NCBI RefSeq assembly: GCF_017743865.1
Contig: NZ_JAGHRJ010000010.1
Location: 1-64,000, forward strand
DNA: 64,000 bases
DNA from: Labrenzia sp. R4_2
GTDB taxonomy: Bacteria > Pseudomonadota > Alphaproteobacteria > Rhizobiales > Stappiaceae
Reading direction: 5' to 3'
Positions 52,604 to 60,897 of the stretch are shown in pieces. Below the pieces are notes generated by a model. That model was not told the origin of the DNA. It saw only the letters and a program-made list of their open reading frames with translations, and made no database searches. The position numbers were made by a program, and so were the translations under genes. Position 1 is the first letter of the stretch; the number at the start of each line of letters is the position of its first letter.

Positions 52604-53227
52604 TCGATGGCTGTCGAAGAGACCGGTAACGATCGGCGCGCACCTGAAAGGCCGGAATGAAATGGAGGACGGCGGGACGGGGCTTTCTTGCTCCGCGAGG
52701 AATGACGGCGCAGCCGGCAGGGGAAGAAAGTTCCGGCCCGCCGTTGCGACAAGCCGGGCGAGGCGAAGCCGCTTGCCGGTCAGACATGCCAAATCGAGAC
52801 CGCGTTGGGCGAGCTCCGTGAGATACGACGGAAAAAGGAATAGGCCAGAACGTGGCGGACATGCTGCCTGCCACCCGTTACAGGCGCACAATCGACAGAT
52901 CGATCTCGGCACGGTTCAAGGCAGAGTGATTGCCGGATCGCGAACCCAGGCACTATTGGCCAGTCGTCTGCCTATCTCCGGGGTCCAATGGCGCGACCGG
53001 AAAAGTGAGAGCAGGCATCGGTCCGAATGTGATTTTCCGCTGACAGCAGCACGGCTAATGCCGGGGGCCTTCTCTGACCCCTCGTGTTGAAAATAGGCAG
53101 GCACCGCAGATACTCTGTCGTTCCGGGCCATCGTCTTGATTGATGATGACGGAAACTCGCCGCCGAAGTGGCCTAACATCAAGCGCCGCACATCGCCCTT
53201 CCGCGGTCGTATTCGGGAGGCCGAGCA
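52604..53227. other. Long intergenic region, nothing recognised
   Basis: Between ArdC and DUF736. Open frames here have no recognisable similarity and look like by-products of high GC content. It contains the distal promoter/leader of the DUF736 gene. A ggccggaatg.. aggacggcgg.. type tract (about 52640-52730) is similar in composition to the tract after 54285. Confidence 0.4.
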
Positions 53228-54157
53228 TCAGGCCGCCTCCCGCTCTTCGACCACCTCGGCAGGCTGAAGACCGTGGAGATAAGTCACCGCGCGCTGCGCG
53301 TGCGCCGCCGCCTGAAAGATCGCCCGCTTGTCATCCTTGAGCACGCGCAACCACGAGTGCAGGTAGCTCGCATGATCGGGCCGGGGTTCGAGCTCCGGCA
53401 CGATGCCGAGATCGGCGCACAGGAAGCAGCTCCCGAGCTCTGCAATGAGTTCTTCGCGAGCCCGTTCGGAGCGATCCTTGTGATAGCGGGAAAGATCGCG
53501 TCCGACGCGGTGGGCTGGCGCCGTCCAGTGGGTGGCCTCATGGCTGAGAACGGCGACGTACGATTCCGCATCCCGGAAGCTCTCGAATGGCGGCATCTGG
53601 ATGTGATCGCTCGCGGACGCGAAGAAGGCCTTCGACCCGCCATGGCGGATCACCGCACCGGTGTTTTCGAAGAACCGGTCGGCATGCTCGATCCGTGACA
53701 CCGGGTCGATGATCCGGTCCGGCCGGTGATAATAGTGATCCGGCAGCCCATCGATCTGATCGCAATTGAAAACGGTGTACGTCTTGAGAAAAGGGATGTC
53801 CCGCTCGACCTCATCGCCACGTGCATCGGTTTCGGTCTTGGTAAAGCGGCTGGCATAGACGACGGTCGCACCGGTTTCGCCCTTGCGGACCTGTGCTCCG
53901 ATCTGGCTTGCCTGCCGGTAGGTCATCCAGAGCGGCGCCTCGAAGCCTCGGGCGATGCTCTCCGACCAGAGGAGCAGCACGTTGATGCCGGTATAGGGCT
54001 CGCCCGTGTGCCGGAGGGGCCGCGTGATCCGGCCTTCGAGCCCGCTCGCGCTCCAGGGTTTCATCCAGGGGCGCACGCCGTTTTCCAGATCGGCGACGAT
54101 CGTCTCGGTGATCCGCGCATATATATCGATGCGCGGGCTCTTCTCTTTCCTTTTCAT
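53228..54157 (-). CDS. ardC: ArdC-family antirestriction protein
   Basis: 309 residues. The N-terminal ArdC/DUF1738 domain binds ssDNA (RIDIYARITETIVADLENGV, RPWMKPW, GEPYTGINVLLLW); the C-terminal zincin-like part has HEATH (AVLSHEATHWTAPAH) and a later Glu (EELIAELGSCFL). ArdC enters recipients with the transferred strand and protects it from restriction enzymes. Typical leading-region gene of such plasmids. A leader hairpin lies 22 bases upstream. Confidence 0.92.
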   Translation of the reverse strand: MKRKEKSPRIDIYARITETIVADLENGVRPWMKPWSASGLEGRITRPLRHTGEPYTGINVLLLWSESIARGFEAPLWMTYRQASQIGAQVRKGETGATVVYASRFTKTETDARGDEVERDIPFLKTYTVFNCDQIDGLPDHYYHRPDRIIDPVSRIEHADRFFENTGAVIRHGGSKAFFASASDHIQMPPFESFRDAESYVAVLSHEATHWTAPAHRVGRDLSRYHKDRSERAREELIAELGSCFLCADLGIVPELEPRPDHASYLHSWLRVLKDDKRAIFQAAAHAQRAVTYLHGLQPAEVVEEREAA

Positions 54158-54178
54158 TTTCAGACCTCCTGATTTTCA

Positions 54179-54199
54179 GGACCGCGCCGATCGCGGTCC
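54179..54199 (-). promoter_or_regulatory. Leader hairpin of ardC
   Basis: Transcript strand: GGACCGCG-ATCGG-CGCGGTCC, a perfect 8-bp stem. Compared with the hairpin before DUF736 the loop is ATCGG instead of ATGGG and one stem position differs on both sides while pairing is kept. It ends 22 bases before the ATG. Confidence 0.6.
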
Positions 54200-54434
54200 G
54201 TCACGAGGTCCGATCACGGCGGGGCTGAAGGCCGGAGCGGCACCCGAGCCAGGTCCCCGATGCGCGTTGCGCAGCGGGGTGGCGAAGGGCCGGAACGAAG
54301 AGGAGGACGGCGAAGCCGTTGCCGCTGCTGCCGGCTCCGCCCGGACCTCGCTCGGGACGGACCTCGGTCGGCGCCTCCGAGTAGCGGAAAGGCGGCGCCA
54401 GGCGCCGCCGTCAGGGGATAAGGGGGTTGATCGG

Positions 54435-54620
54435 TCAGTGGACCGAGTGACCGCCGGTATAGGGGTCGTATTCGAAGAGGATGACGATCTCTGCGTCTTC
54501 GACTTCGTCGGCGGGGAGGACGCCGTACTCGTCGTCGGACTTGAAGAGGACGATCGGGGTCATGAGGGTCCGGGCGAGGTTCCAGGCGTGTTTCTGGGCG
54601 AGGGAAAGATCGTGCTGCAT
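54435..54620 (-). CDS. Hypothetical acidic small plasmid protein (61 aa)
   Basis: MQHDLSLAQKHAWNLARTLM followed by PIVLFKSDDEYGVLPADEVE and IVILFEYDPYTGGHSVH. GGAGCC is placed before the ATG, and a leader hairpin like those of ardC and DUF736 is just upstream, which supports it as a real gene. I do not recognise the family; such small acidic proteins are common beside ardC on these plasmids. Between it and ardC (54200-54434) nothing is visible. Confidence 0.6.
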   Translation of the reverse strand: MQHDLSLAQKHAWNLARTLMTPIVLFKSDDEYGVLPADEVEDAEIVILFEYDPYTGGHSVH

Positions 54621-54638
54621 CTGAGGGCTCCATCGTTG

Positions 54639-54657
54639 GAGCGGGCCAATCCCGCTC
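54639..54657 (-). promoter_or_regulatory. Leader hairpin of the 61-aa gene
   Basis: Transcript strand: GAGCGGG-ATTGG-CCCGCTC, a perfect 7-bp stem with loop ATTGG, ending 18 bases before the ATG. The stem sequence differs completely from the other two leader hairpins; only shape, position and loop pattern ATNGG are shared. Confidence 0.55.
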
Positions 54658-54983
54658 TTGATGGCTCCGTCAGTGTGCGGCTTAGCGGACGCGATCACCG
54701 CGCAGGCCAAAGCCAAGCGGCCGCCGCTTGCGAGCGGACCCTTTACGGGTTGATCGTGGAAGTCCGCGCCGCACCAGGAATGCCATCCCTCAAAGAGCGG
54801 GATTAGGCTGCGTCCGAGATAGAGTCCCGGCCCTGTGCGGTCGGTTCGAAAGCCAAGAGCAGATCCTGTACAATCTTCTCTGCTGCGGCCCGATCGGCTC
54901 TGCGGCCCCTGGCTCGTCCGCATCAACGTCAGGACAATTCGACAGCGCAGGCCGTCACCACCATGAACCTCGCGGCGACCGGA
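54658..54983. other. Intergenic region, nothing recognised
   Basis: About 330 bp between the nuclease-like gene and the 61-aa gene. No convincing reading frame. It should contain the promoter of the 61-aa gene. Confidence 0.4.
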
Positions 54984-55400
54984 CTATTCGAGATCAAGTT
55001 TGTCGAACCAATAGGCAGGAACGCCATAGCTCAACAGGTATGTCTCGATTCTGTTGCGCAGATCCTGGCTCTTGGGAGCCGAGGGGTAGATGATGCCCGG
55101 GGTGACGCTGAGATTATCGCTTTCAACGAACTTGTCGATGTAGCGAAGCAGCTGGTGCGACCAGAGGTTCTTGGTGACGTTTCGTGGCTTGATGCGATCC
55201 CAATCTGTCGCCTTGATCTCGAAGACCGCGACAAAATCCGCGTCGTCATGGAGGAAGATGTCGATCCTTCCGAAGCGCTGCTTGTGAGAGATCCCGTGCT
55301 CGAAAACGGCGGCATATTCGCTGGGCTGCGGAACGCCAAAGGCGTTGCAGACGCGCTCCTGGAAGCGCTTGCCATCTCTTAGCCGTTTCGGTTCAGCCAT
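54984..55400 (-). CDS. Small PD-(D/E)XK nuclease-like protein
   Basis: 138 residues. The core FGRIDIFLHDDADFVAVFEI-K (Asp...Glu-x-Lys) fits the PD-(D/E)XK nuclease active site, preceded by a helix with Glu (GKRFQERVCNAF) and followed by LLRYIDKFV. A restriction-like, ssDNA/dsDNA cleaving or recombination role is possible; no target domain is seen. It lies 42 bases after the 507-aa gene in the same direction, so they form a pair. I do not recognise the family. Confidence 0.6.
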   Translation of the reverse strand: MAEPKRLRDGKRFQERVCNAFGVPQPSEYAAVFEHGISHKQRFGRIDIFLHDDADFVAVFEIKATDWDRIKPRNVTKNLWSHQLLRYIDKFVESDNLSVTPGIIYPSAPKSQDLRNRIETYLLSYGVPAYWFDKLDLE

Positions 55401-55442
55401 CTCAATTTCACGCGCGGGTCCGGCGCGGCACGGAGCCCTCCC

Positions 55443-56936
55443 CTAAGCCAATGGGTCTTGGCGATAGAACCTCTTCAAAAGACGATGCATCGTTTTGTTC
55501 TTCAGCTTGGCCGCCACGGTGAGAACCTCATCGGGTCCCTGCCAGGCGATCTGGTATTTGCGGATGTTCTTCTGCCTGTCTTCGAGATATGCGATCACTT
55601 CGGGATCGAACTGCCCCGTGGTCCAGAACTCGAACCGTTCCGTCAGATTGTGAAACCGCTGCTCATTATTGTGGGCGGCGCGCATGATCGGGACCTGCTT
55701 CTCCAGCCAGTATTTGACCTCCTCAAGTGTGACCCGGACATCCGGCCCATGCCCCTTGCATTCGTAACAGACCAATTCTGTTTCCGAGACATTGCGCACA
55801 TCGATATCGGCTTTGCATCTCGTCACGAAATCCGTCACCAAGACGCCGACATCGATGGAACCGGGTTGGGTCATACGCACAAGGTGACCGACGATCATCT
55901 CAAAAAGCGCACCCCGGAGGTTCCCCTCGAGGCCGCTAAGCTGATCGAAGAGTTCCTCGATTTTCTCGGGGTTACCAATCGCGATTTCCGCCGATTTCTG
56001 CAGGACGCGGAGCAACTCCGCGAGCGCGGCAGCAACCTGACGGCCGAAGAGGCTCTCCGGTGTGGCCGCCACAATCCCCTGCGCTCTCAAAACCATCAGA
56101 GCGTCTTCGGTAAAAGCATCGGCCAGTATCATTGGCTGGAACCGACCGAGGTTCCGTAGCGCTTTCAGATTGCCGATCTTCTTGACGAAGCCGGCGACGT
56201 GTTCGACTTGAAGTGTACCGCTGAAAACCACATCGCAGACGAAGAAACCTGGCTTGACCGTGCCCTTCGACCGCGTAATCAATGCATTGAGGTAACACGG
56301 CCCCACCAGGTCGAAGTTCATCGTCGAGAACTTGGGCAAGGTGTCGTCTTCCGCGATTTGAATTGCCCCCTTGGAAGACCACCCCAAGCGTATGGCCCAG
56401 TCTCGAACAGCCGCCCGCAGGACATGCTCAATCGTCAGGCGCGCTCTGAAATGCGCGCTGTTCCAGGACACGATTCGATCGCTGAGGGCCAGGCAAAGCC
56501 CAATGCCCGTGATATCCACTTCCTGCACGAGCTTCGCCTGTTTCAGGCCATCCAGAATCCTGCCGTGGGATAAGTGCCCTTTCTGTTTTTCGGGAGCAGA
56601 ACTGACGATCGGCCAGTCTTTGGCGAGGCAGATACCATTGCGAGCAAACAGCCCGCTGAGGGCTGCGCCATAGGCGGATCCGGTTTCCTGGAGCCTGACA
56701 ATCAATGCGCTGTAGAAACGCGCATCACCGAATTCACCCTCGAGATAAAGGAACCGGGCGCCACGCGGAAAGGGCAGCCCATATAGCTGTTTGACCTCAT
56801 CAGAACGACGGTTGGTCCTTTGCCTTGCCGCGGAATCCGACAAGCCCATTTCGCGGTACATCCGGGACACGTCACTGCTCAGGAGCGGTCCGTTCTCCTG
56901 CAGAAGATCAACAACATCGGGAAGGGTTCTGGCCAT
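55443..56936 (-). CDS. Uncharacterised protein with wHTH and PD-(D/E)XK-like C-terminus
   Basis: 497 residues. N-terminus PDVVDLLQENGPLLSSDVSR and GLSDSAARQRTNRR resembles a winged helix. The central ~250 residues are not recognised. The C-terminal third has a possible nuclease core: GALFEMIVGHLV (helix with Glu), DIDVR (Asp) and VCYECKG (Glu-x-Lys), an Mrr-like PD-(D/E)XK order, then VTLEEVKYWLEKQVPIMRAA. Stop followed by the small nuclease gene. Start at the ATG 56936; an in-frame GTG at 56966 is possible; neither has a good ribosome site. Base composition is less GC-rich than its neighbours, and the position in a plasmid leading region suggests a defence or anti-competitor module. Function unknown. 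Confidence 0.6.
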   Translation of the reverse strand: MARTLPDVVDLLQENGPLLSSDVSRMYREMGLSDSAARQRTNRRSDEVKQLYGLPFPRGARFLYLEGEFGDARFYSALIVRLQETGSAYGAALSGLFARNGICLAKDWPIVSSAPEKQKGHLSHGRILDGLKQAKLVQEVDITGIGLCLALSDRIVSWNSAHFRARLTIEHVLRAAVRDWAIRLGWSSKGAIQIAEDDTLPKFSTMNFDLVGPCYLNALITRSKGTVKPGFFVCDVVFSGTLQVEHVAGFVKKIGNLKALRNLGRFQPMILADAFTEDALMVLRAQGIVAATPESLFGRQVAAALAELLRVLQKSAEIAIGNPEKIEELFDQLSGLEGNLRGALFEMIVGHLVRMTQPGSIDVGVLVTDFVTRCKADIDVRNVSETELVCYECKGHGPDVRVTLEEVKYWLEKQVPIMRAAHNNEQRFHNLTERFEFWTTGQFDPEVIAYLEDRQKNIRKYQIAWQGPDEVLTVAAKLKNKTMHRLLKRFYRQDPLA

Positions 56937-57060
56937 GTGTAACGCTGCGCTATTTATAACAGACACTACAGAATCGGGCCTTCTTTTTCAATTTGAACGA
57001 GCGTGTTATTATTTAATTGATAATCAATGACTTAACGGCTGCACTTTTTCCGCTGGGCAC
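56937..57060. promoter_or_regulatory. AT-rich promoter island with a dyad
   Basis: The most AT-rich stretch in this half of the window, just upstream of the two-gene nuclease module. ATTGAT-A-ATCAAT (57016-57028) is a perfect dyad, and TTATAAATAG next to the start resembles a -10 box. The dyad is a candidate operator for the winged-helix N-terminus of the 497-residue protein. Confidence 0.45.
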
Positions 57061-57110
57061 GTGGATGTAACGGTTGCCTTTTCGGGGCGTGTCACAAGTG
57101 ACCGAATTTG

Positions 57111-57132
57111 GGGCGGAGCCGAAGCTCCGCCC
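57111..57132 (-). terminator. Strong hairpin with TTCG loop
   Basis: On the minus strand GGGCGGAGC-TTCG-GCTCCGCCC: a perfect 9-bp stem closed by a UUCG-type tetraloop, starting eight bases after the stop of the 195-aa gene. The downstream bases (CAAATTCGG) are not a proper U run, so it might be a processing or 3'-end stabilising hairpin rather than a classical terminator. Confidence 0.6.
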
Positions 57133-57139
57133 GAGCGGC

Positions 57140-57727
57140 TCAGCCAAGTGCCGCCATCTGCAGTTCGGCCGCCTTGCGGTCGACGGTCTGGCCAGGATTT
57201 TCGACTTGCCTCTGGAAAGGCTTCCAGGCTTCGCCGACAACCTCTTCGTATGCGGTGACGACGCCCTCGGCCGCGCAGCGGAGCGCATGCGCCTGGATGC
57301 CCATATCGGCCGCGAACTCTCGCTTGCGTTGGGCATTGCTGTCGAACCCGACAGGACCGTCGAGATCCTCGTCGCGGGTATCGTTGGCCGACTTCGCGGT
57401 CGCGTCCCGAGCTTCTGAGACCGCGCGGGAGTAGAACTGGCCGGCCCCATGAGCGGAGCCGACATAGGAGCCGACGATGCGCTGCAGGTGGATCTGCATG
57501 GCGCGGTCGCCGAGGCCTTCGTTCAGGGATTCGGCCGTCTCGACGATGATCTTGCGGTGGAGATCGCGGATGCCGTCGCTGTCGATGACGGGAAGGCCGA
57601 AGCTTTCGGAGATGAGCGAGGCCTGGGCGCTGTCGGGGCAGGCGAGCCGGACCATTTCGAGGGAAGCGCCCTTGCGGAGCTGGACGATCTTGCCGGATTG
57701 ACGGGAGGGACGAGCGTTGCTGGTCAT
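57140..57727 (-). CDS. Hypothetical plasmid protein (195 aa)
   Basis: MTSNARPSRQSGKIVQLRKG, then a mostly helical protein with charged surface (DLHRKIIVETAESLNEGLGD, RIVGSYVGSAHGAGQFYSRA). Family members are found in alphaproteobacterial plasmids near ParB-like and helicase genes, but I know no function. GGAAAGGACC precedes the ATG. Separate transcription unit ended by the TTCG hairpin. Confidence 0.7.
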   Translation of the reverse strand: MTSNARPSRQSGKIVQLRKGASLEMVRLACPDSAQASLISESFGLPVIDSDGIRDLHRKIIVETAESLNEGLGDRAMQIHLQRIVGSYVGSAHGAGQFYSRAVSEARDATAKSANDTRDEDLDGPVGFDSNAQRKREFAADMGIQAHALRCAAEGVVTAYEEVVGEAWKPFQRQVENPGQTVDRKAAELQMAALG

Positions 57728-58085
57728 GTGAGGTCCTTTCCTTCACGATTTGACCGAAGGCTCGAGCCGACCCCTGCCGGCCCTCCCTTCGGGCGCGGGC
57801 AAAAGAAACCGGCGGAAAGACGGGGGCTTCAGGGTCCGCGCGGACCGGGACGAGCGAACCTGTCCTGCGGGCCAGCAGGGCTTATCAAGCCCTTGCGCAG
57901 TCCCGCGGGGCCGGTTTAGCGAGGATGGTGCGTGCGGCCGCAGCGCGGCGCGTCAGCGGCCTTGAAGGCTCCGGCCGCCGGTTTACGACCGCGACCAGAA
58001 CCGAAGGGAGGGCCGGCAGGGGTGGCATTCCACCGGCGCCCAACGTGAAGGAGATGACCGTGGCCCGCCGCACACGCTCCTGCCG
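57728..58085. other. Intergenic region with a small hairpin
   Basis: No gene seen. AGGGCTT-ATC-AAGCCCT (57877-57893) is a perfect 7-bp hairpin; a similar GGGCT-CACA-AGCCC at 60783-60796 lies in the gap between the ParB-like gene and the helicase gene, in similar surroundings (GCAGGGCTT.., ..GGGGCCGG). Perhaps a repeated plasmid intergenic element. Confidence 0.4.
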
Positions 58086-58433
58086 TCACAATGCGGCTTG
58101 CACATCCGCTTTGGAGCTCGGCCCGTTGCTGAAGGTCTTTGCCCTGACGGCGAAAATTGCCCGCTCCTGTCGTGAGAGCTTGCGGTTGAGAGCATCGATT
58201 TCTCCGCGCCGCTCGAAGCTGAGCTTATCGACATAGGCTCGGAATGTGGCCTCATCGCCCCGGGTCCATCGGGATCCCCCGCGCGTCCGCGACCTTGCCT
58301 TCGTCCTGTCTGTCGTGGTCATGCGTTCCGCCCTGGCCGAAATCTGCCGTTCGATCCGTTCAAGATGCGCCCTCGTGTGCCGGTGCGCTGCTTCCATCCG
58401 GGAGAGCAGGGTTATTCTACCAGGGACACTCAC
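58086..58433 (-). CDS. Hypothetical basic helical protein (115 aa)
   Basis: RMEAAHRHTRAHLERIERQI, SARAERM..TDRTKARSRTRG and the C-terminal LNRKLSRQERAIFAVRAKTF: rich in Arg and predicted coiled-coil/helical. Its start overlaps the upstream stop by ATGA, so it is translated with the 153-aa protein. No family recognised; could be nucleic-acid binding. Confidence 0.6.
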   Translation of the reverse strand: MSVPGRITLLSRMEAAHRHTRAHLERIERQISARAERMTTTDRTKARSRTRGGSRWTRGDEATFRAYVDKLSFERRGEIDALNRKLSRQERAIFAVRAKTFSNGPSSKADVQAAL

Positions 58434-58891
58434 GCCGCCCTCCCTGCATCGGGTGCCGGCGAAGTGACATCCTGCAGTTCGGCTTCGGGATAGCCGTGCC
58501 GGGTGAGCCAGTCTTCGGCGGCGATGCGGTTTGCGGCGAGATGGACGAGCTCCCCGAGGTCACCCGGCCGGCTCATGACGAGGACCGAGCCGGGTTCAGG
58601 CAACTCGCGCACCATGAAGTCCCGTGGTGAGTTTAAGTCGAAGGTCTTGTGAACGCGCATGACGATCGTGCCGTTGGACCCGTAATCGCCCTCATGCAGA
58701 GTGGAAGATGCGGGGATCGTATGGGCGCCGCGCTCGACGGCGGAACGCTTGCAAATCAGCCACCCGGCCCCGTTGCGGTTTTTCCAGTCGGCAAATTTCC
58801 TGCGGTGACGATCGGGCGGTCGCGGCGTGCCGTCCGAATAGGCGATGATCGCGCCGATCGGCGCATGGTCGAAGATGAGCTTGGCGGACAT
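58430..58891 (-). CDS. Hypothetical plasmid protein (153 aa)
   Basis: MSAKLIFDHAPIGAIIAYSD, GTPRPPDRHRRKFADWKNRN, then RDFMVRELPEPGSVLVMSRP. I have the impression of a widespread plasmid-family protein next to ParB-like genes, but I cannot name it. GGAGGCATC ahead of the ATG is a very good ribosome site and defines the start inside a longer open frame. Coupled to the following 115-aa gene. Confidence 0.7.
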   Translation of the reverse strand: MSAKLIFDHAPIGAIIAYSDGTPRPPDRHRRKFADWKNRNGAGWLICKRSAVERGAHTIPASSTLHEGDYGSNGTIVMRVHKTFDLNSPRDFMVRELPEPGSVLVMSRPGDLGELVHLAANRIAAEDWLTRHGYPEAELQDVTSPAPDAGRAA

Positions 58892-58925
58892 GATGCCTCC
58901 TGTTCTGTTGCGTGGAAACGAAAGC

Positions 58926-58947
58926 GCCGCCGGACTGTGCCGGCGGC
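58926..58947 (-). terminator. Hairpin after the ParB-like gene
   Basis: GCCGCCGG-CACAGT-CCGGCGGC on the transcript strand, perfect 8-bp stem followed by GCTTTCGTTTCC. It lies about 30 bases after the stop of the ParB-like gene and 35 bases before the next start, a good position for a terminator or attenuator between the two. Confidence 0.6.
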
Positions 58948-58976
58948 GTGAAATGCGTTCGGAAGGAAGAAGACCG

Positions 58977-60641
58977 CTATTCGGCGGCTTCGCGGAAACC
59001 TTCGGAGACGGCATCCGGGTCGATGTCGCCCTCATCCGCCTCGTCGACGGAGCCGTCGTCATCCCCGCCATCTTCGTTGTCGGAGAGCTCATTGTGGGCC
59101 TTCCAGTCGGCGAGTTTGTTGGCGTCGGGCGCGAACAGCGCGGACGAGTGAACGAAGCGTTCCTCCTGGAAATGCTCGACGAGCGCGGCGCGGGTGTCGC
59201 GGACCTTGTTGCGCGGCAGCACCGAGGTCTTCGCGCATGCCGCTTCGAGCGCCTGCCGGGACAGGCACAGGAGGAAGTCCTCCGTCCCCATATTGGGCAA
59301 AAAGCTGTCTGCCCCGACGACGGTGCCGGCGATCCGCGAGACGATGCCGCTGTTCGACATGTTGCGGCGGCACGACAGAACCTCGATCAGCACCGAGCGG
59401 ACCGCGACGCGGAGCGTGTCCTGGTCGAAAGTGAGATTGCCGGTTTCGTCCACGAGAGTCGCGGCATGGGGTGCGATCTGGCTGCGGAACGAACCCGTAT
59501 TGCCAGAGCCGGTGTCGACGCGGACGTTTTGACCGGCAAAGGCGATGACGAGCAGCGCCATCAGCGTGTCGTCCTCGATCGGGGCGCGGCCGAGGGCTTC
59601 ATGGAGCGCATCGGTCCGGAAGTCGCCGATCATGTCCTGACCCTTCTGGGTGACATCGGGACGCTGGGCCGGCGCAACGGCACCGCCCTCCCCCGGCTTT
59701 CCTTTCGACGTTTTCGGCTCGGGCATCCGGTACACGACGGATTGCACCTTGCCCTCACGGTCGAGATACATCGCCGTATGGTCGGACTTCTTTGGCTTGC
59801 CGTAGACGCGTTCGGCCTTCTTCGGCAGTTCCGGCTGGCCCCAATTGTTGGACTCGGTGATCAGGCCGTTCTTGGGCAGGTTGTTGGTCATCCACTCCTG
59901 CTGGGCGCCAAGGAACGCCTCGACATCGGTGGTGTAGCGGCTGTCCTCATCAGCCGGAGCGAAGAGGTCCTCGACCCAGGCGATGCCGTAGGCCTGCGCC
60001 AGCTCGTCGTCGAAGCTGGCGTCGCGCGCATACATGCGGGTCTTCGAGAGGCCGTTGGCGACCGACCACCAGGTCGTGGTCTCGTTCTTCTTGGGCTTGT
60101 GGGCCTTCCAGACCTCCTTCTGCTCGGCAATCGAGGCGGCGGCAATGGTCCGGAGCTGCCGCTCGTCCGGCATGTCTCCCTTGGCCATCTGGTCGAGCAT
60201 GGCCGGAAGCACATTGGCGAGGAGCCGGAGCTTCTTGATCTGGCGAACCGAAAGCGACAGCGCCGCCGCGATCCCCTCTTCCGTCCAGCCGAGCGCGACC
60301 AGCCGTTCGATCGCGCGCCACTGGTCGACCGGGTTGAGCGGTTCGCGGGCGATGTTCTCGACCATGGAGCGCATGGCGCCGCCATCCTCGGCGGAATCGG
60401 TCACGATGACCTCGATCTCCTCGAGCTCCGCAGCGATCGCGCCCCTGGTGCGGCGATGGCCGGCCTGGATGACAAAGCCGTTGCCGCCATCGGCTTCGGG
60501 GGAGACGACAGGCGGCTGGATGATGCCGACGGCCTTGATGGTCGCGGCCAGTAGTGCATCGCCCTGCGGCGTGGATTTGGACTTGCGGGCGTCGTCGGGA
60601 TTGTCCTTGAGCGCGCGCGGGTCGATCTTGATGATATGCAT
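58977..60641 (-). CDS. ParB/Spo0J-like nuclease-domain plasmid protein
   Basis: 554 residues: N-terminal ParB domain (HIIKIDPRALKDNPDDARKS, GFVIQAGHRRTRGAIAAELE with the GHRR motif, SMVENIAREPLNPVDQWRAI), then a helix-turn-helix (GIAAALSLSVRQIKKLRLLA), a long uncharacterised middle, and a very acidic C-terminus. No parA gene is beside it; this long ParB-like type occurs next to a giant helicase gene on many alphaproteobacterial plasmids and probably is not the partition ParB. GGAGCTTCCC before the ATG defines the start within a longer frame. Confidence 0.85.
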   Translation of the reverse strand: MHIIKIDPRALKDNPDDARKSKSTPQGDALLAATIKAVGIIQPPVVSPEADGGNGFVIQAGHRRTRGAIAAELEEIEVIVTDSAEDGGAMRSMVENIAREPLNPVDQWRAIERLVALGWTEEGIAAALSLSVRQIKKLRLLANVLPAMLDQMAKGDMPDERQLRTIAAASIAEQKEVWKAHKPKKNETTTWWSVANGLSKTRMYARDASFDDELAQAYGIAWVEDLFAPADEDSRYTTDVEAFLGAQQEWMTNNLPKNGLITESNNWGQPELPKKAERVYGKPKKSDHTAMYLDREGKVQSVVYRMPEPKTSKGKPGEGGAVAPAQRPDVTQKGQDMIGDFRTDALHEALGRAPIEDDTLMALLVIAFAGQNVRVDTGSGNTGSFRSQIAPHAATLVDETGNLTFDQDTLRVAVRSVLIEVLSCRRNMSNSGIVSRIAGTVVGADSFLPNMGTEDFLLCLSRQALEAACAKTSVLPRNKVRDTRAALVEHFQEERFVHSSALFAPDANKLADWKAHNELSDNEDGGDDDGSVDEADEGDIDPDAVSEGFREAAE

Positions 60642-60897
60642 GGGAAGCTCCTGTTCGGGGATTGAGGATCCGGCACCGCGCCGGCTTCCTTTCTCGTCTT
60701 CTTCTCGAAGACATCCCCGGGACCGCGGAGCGGGCGGGCCGGTGCAACTGCGGCCGAGCGTCCCTGCCCGGCCGGACAAGCGGGGCTCACAAGCCCTGCG
60801 AAGGACGACGGGCCGGGATGGCACAGGCGGCGGTTGAGCGACAGCACCACCGGACCCGTCCGATCGGCGACCGGTCCCCCTCCCGCTCTTTCCTTCC

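Noticed and set aside
58845..60554. 569-codon plus-strand open frame
   Set aside because: Antisense to the ParB-like gene; no domain of its own.
58977..60641. Plasmid partition gene parB
   Set aside because: No parA is adjacent and the protein is almost twice the normal size; this ParB-like type goes with the giant helicase gene.
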